The notes under the pieces: model-generated
Told to the model about the DNA's origin: nothing
The model's database searches: none
Seen by the model: the letters and a program-made list of their open reading frames with translations, nothing else
Assembly (NCBI GenBank): GCA_016210375.1
Contig: JACQUH010000251.1
Coordinates: forward strand, 1 to 23,136
Source: Chloroflexota bacterium
Lineage (GTDB): Bacteria; Chloroflexota; Dehalococcoidia; Lucifugimonadales; JACPCL1
Direction of reading: 5' to 3'
DNA length: 23,136 bases
Shown: piece after piece, positions 22,727 to 23,136 of the stretch
Position numbering within the stretch: the stretch's first letter is position 1
Layout: every line of letters starts with the position of its first letter
Translations under genes and position numbers: made by a program

Positions 22727-23136
22727 GCCCCCGCGCCCGCCCTCCCCACCGCCCCCCTTTGCACGCCTTCGCCGCAGGATGGCCCGCCGGGGAACACCTT
22801 GCCAGGGTTGAACAGGCCGCTGGGGGCAAAGGCCCGCCGCAGCCGCAGCATCGCCTCCAGGTCCGCGTCGGTGAACACCAGGGGCATGTACGCCTTCTTC
22901 TCCAGGCCCACGCCGTGCTCTCCGGTCAGGCTGCCGCCGGCTGCCACGCAGGCCTTCAGGATCTCGCCGCCCGCCTCCAGCACACGGAGCGTATCCCCAT
23001 CCCTGCGCTCGTCAAAGAGGACGCAGGGATGCAGGTTGCCGTCGCCGGCGTGGAAGACGTTGGCAATGGGGTAGTCAAGGGCCTGGCCGATCTCGCCCAC
23101 CTGGCGGAGCTCTCGTAGGAGCTGGGTGCGCGGCAC
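22717..23136 (-). CDS. glcD: Glycolate oxidase subunit GlcD, C-terminal part (cut by window edge)
   Basis: These 139 codons are the C-terminal FAD-linked oxidase domain of a GlcD/D-lactate dehydrogenase-type flavoprotein; the 5' part lies beyond the right edge. Hallmarks are NVFHAGDGNLHPCVLFD, a metal/substrate-site histidine motif, then GGSLTGEHGVGLEKKAYMPLVF and AMLRLRRAFAPSGLFNPGKVFPG. An extra Gly-rich tail of about 23 residues follows the usual KVFP end. It is the catalytic subunit that oxidises the 2-hydroxy acid; the presence of glcE and glcF downstream favours glycolate over D-lactate. The following membrane-protein gene starts at or just before its stop. Confidence 0.92.
   Translation of the reverse strand: MPRTQLLRELRQVGEIGQALDYPIANVFHAGDGNLHPCVLFDERRDGDTLRVLEAGGEILKACVAAGGSLTGEHGVGLEKKAYMPLVFTDADLEAMLRLRRAFAPSGLFNPGKVFPGGPSCGEGVQRGAVGRAGAGAWV

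Overview
The window reads as GC-rich bacterial chromosome, most likely from Chloroflexota (a Dehalococcoidia-like lineage). This assignment is an inference from three things: large surface proteins with Thr-Pro linkers and a C-terminal membrane anchor, the SCO1664/DUF3090 pair outside Actinobacteria, and short inverted repeats containing CATTCTGAG and GAATCTAGG between genes. No rRNA, tRNA, CRISPR array or intact transposase gene was seen.

Layout. Positions 1-335 hold tandem copies of an intergenic repeat built from C-rich hairpins. A minus-strand CoA-binding protein gene follows (440-802); its TGA stop falls exactly where the family has a conserved Cys, and family-like sequence continues in frame to 374. 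A 765-nt gap with hairpins and a promoter leads to a 428-residue surface protein (1568-2854), closed by a strong terminator. Next is a 3217-residue surface protein (3170-12823) with signal peptide, 11 fibronectin type III modules, 9 bacterial Ig-like modules, TIG-like modules, a membrane-proximal domain, a Thr-Pro-Val linker and a C-terminal membrane helix. queF and an inositol-monophosphatase-family gene form a two-gene operon (12928-14280). It converges on a minus-strand SCO1664-family (PI3/4-kinase-like) gene and, farther upstream, its usual partner DUF3090. A 407-bp inverted repeat element sits exactly between these two. A stand-alone LON-domain protein (16292-16951) is divergent from DUF3090 and is followed by a second, related inverted repeat element (16990-17377).

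The right third appears metabolic. A short-chain dehydrogenase-like protein with a degenerate active site and an alanine-glyoxylate-type aminotransferase form a plus-strand pair (17482-19469). They converge on a minus-strand glycolate oxidase operon: glcD (cut by the window edge), a four-helix membrane protein of unknown function, glcE and glcF. Glycolate oxidase yields glyoxylate and the aminotransferase family converts glyoxylate to glycine, so the two operons could form one route.

The most interesting points are the possible selenocysteine codon in the CoA-binding gene, the related repeat elements with differing central palindromes (one splitting a conserved gene pair), the IMPase/SCO1664/DUF3090 neighbourhood, the membrane protein inside glcDEF, and the mosaic giant surface protein.
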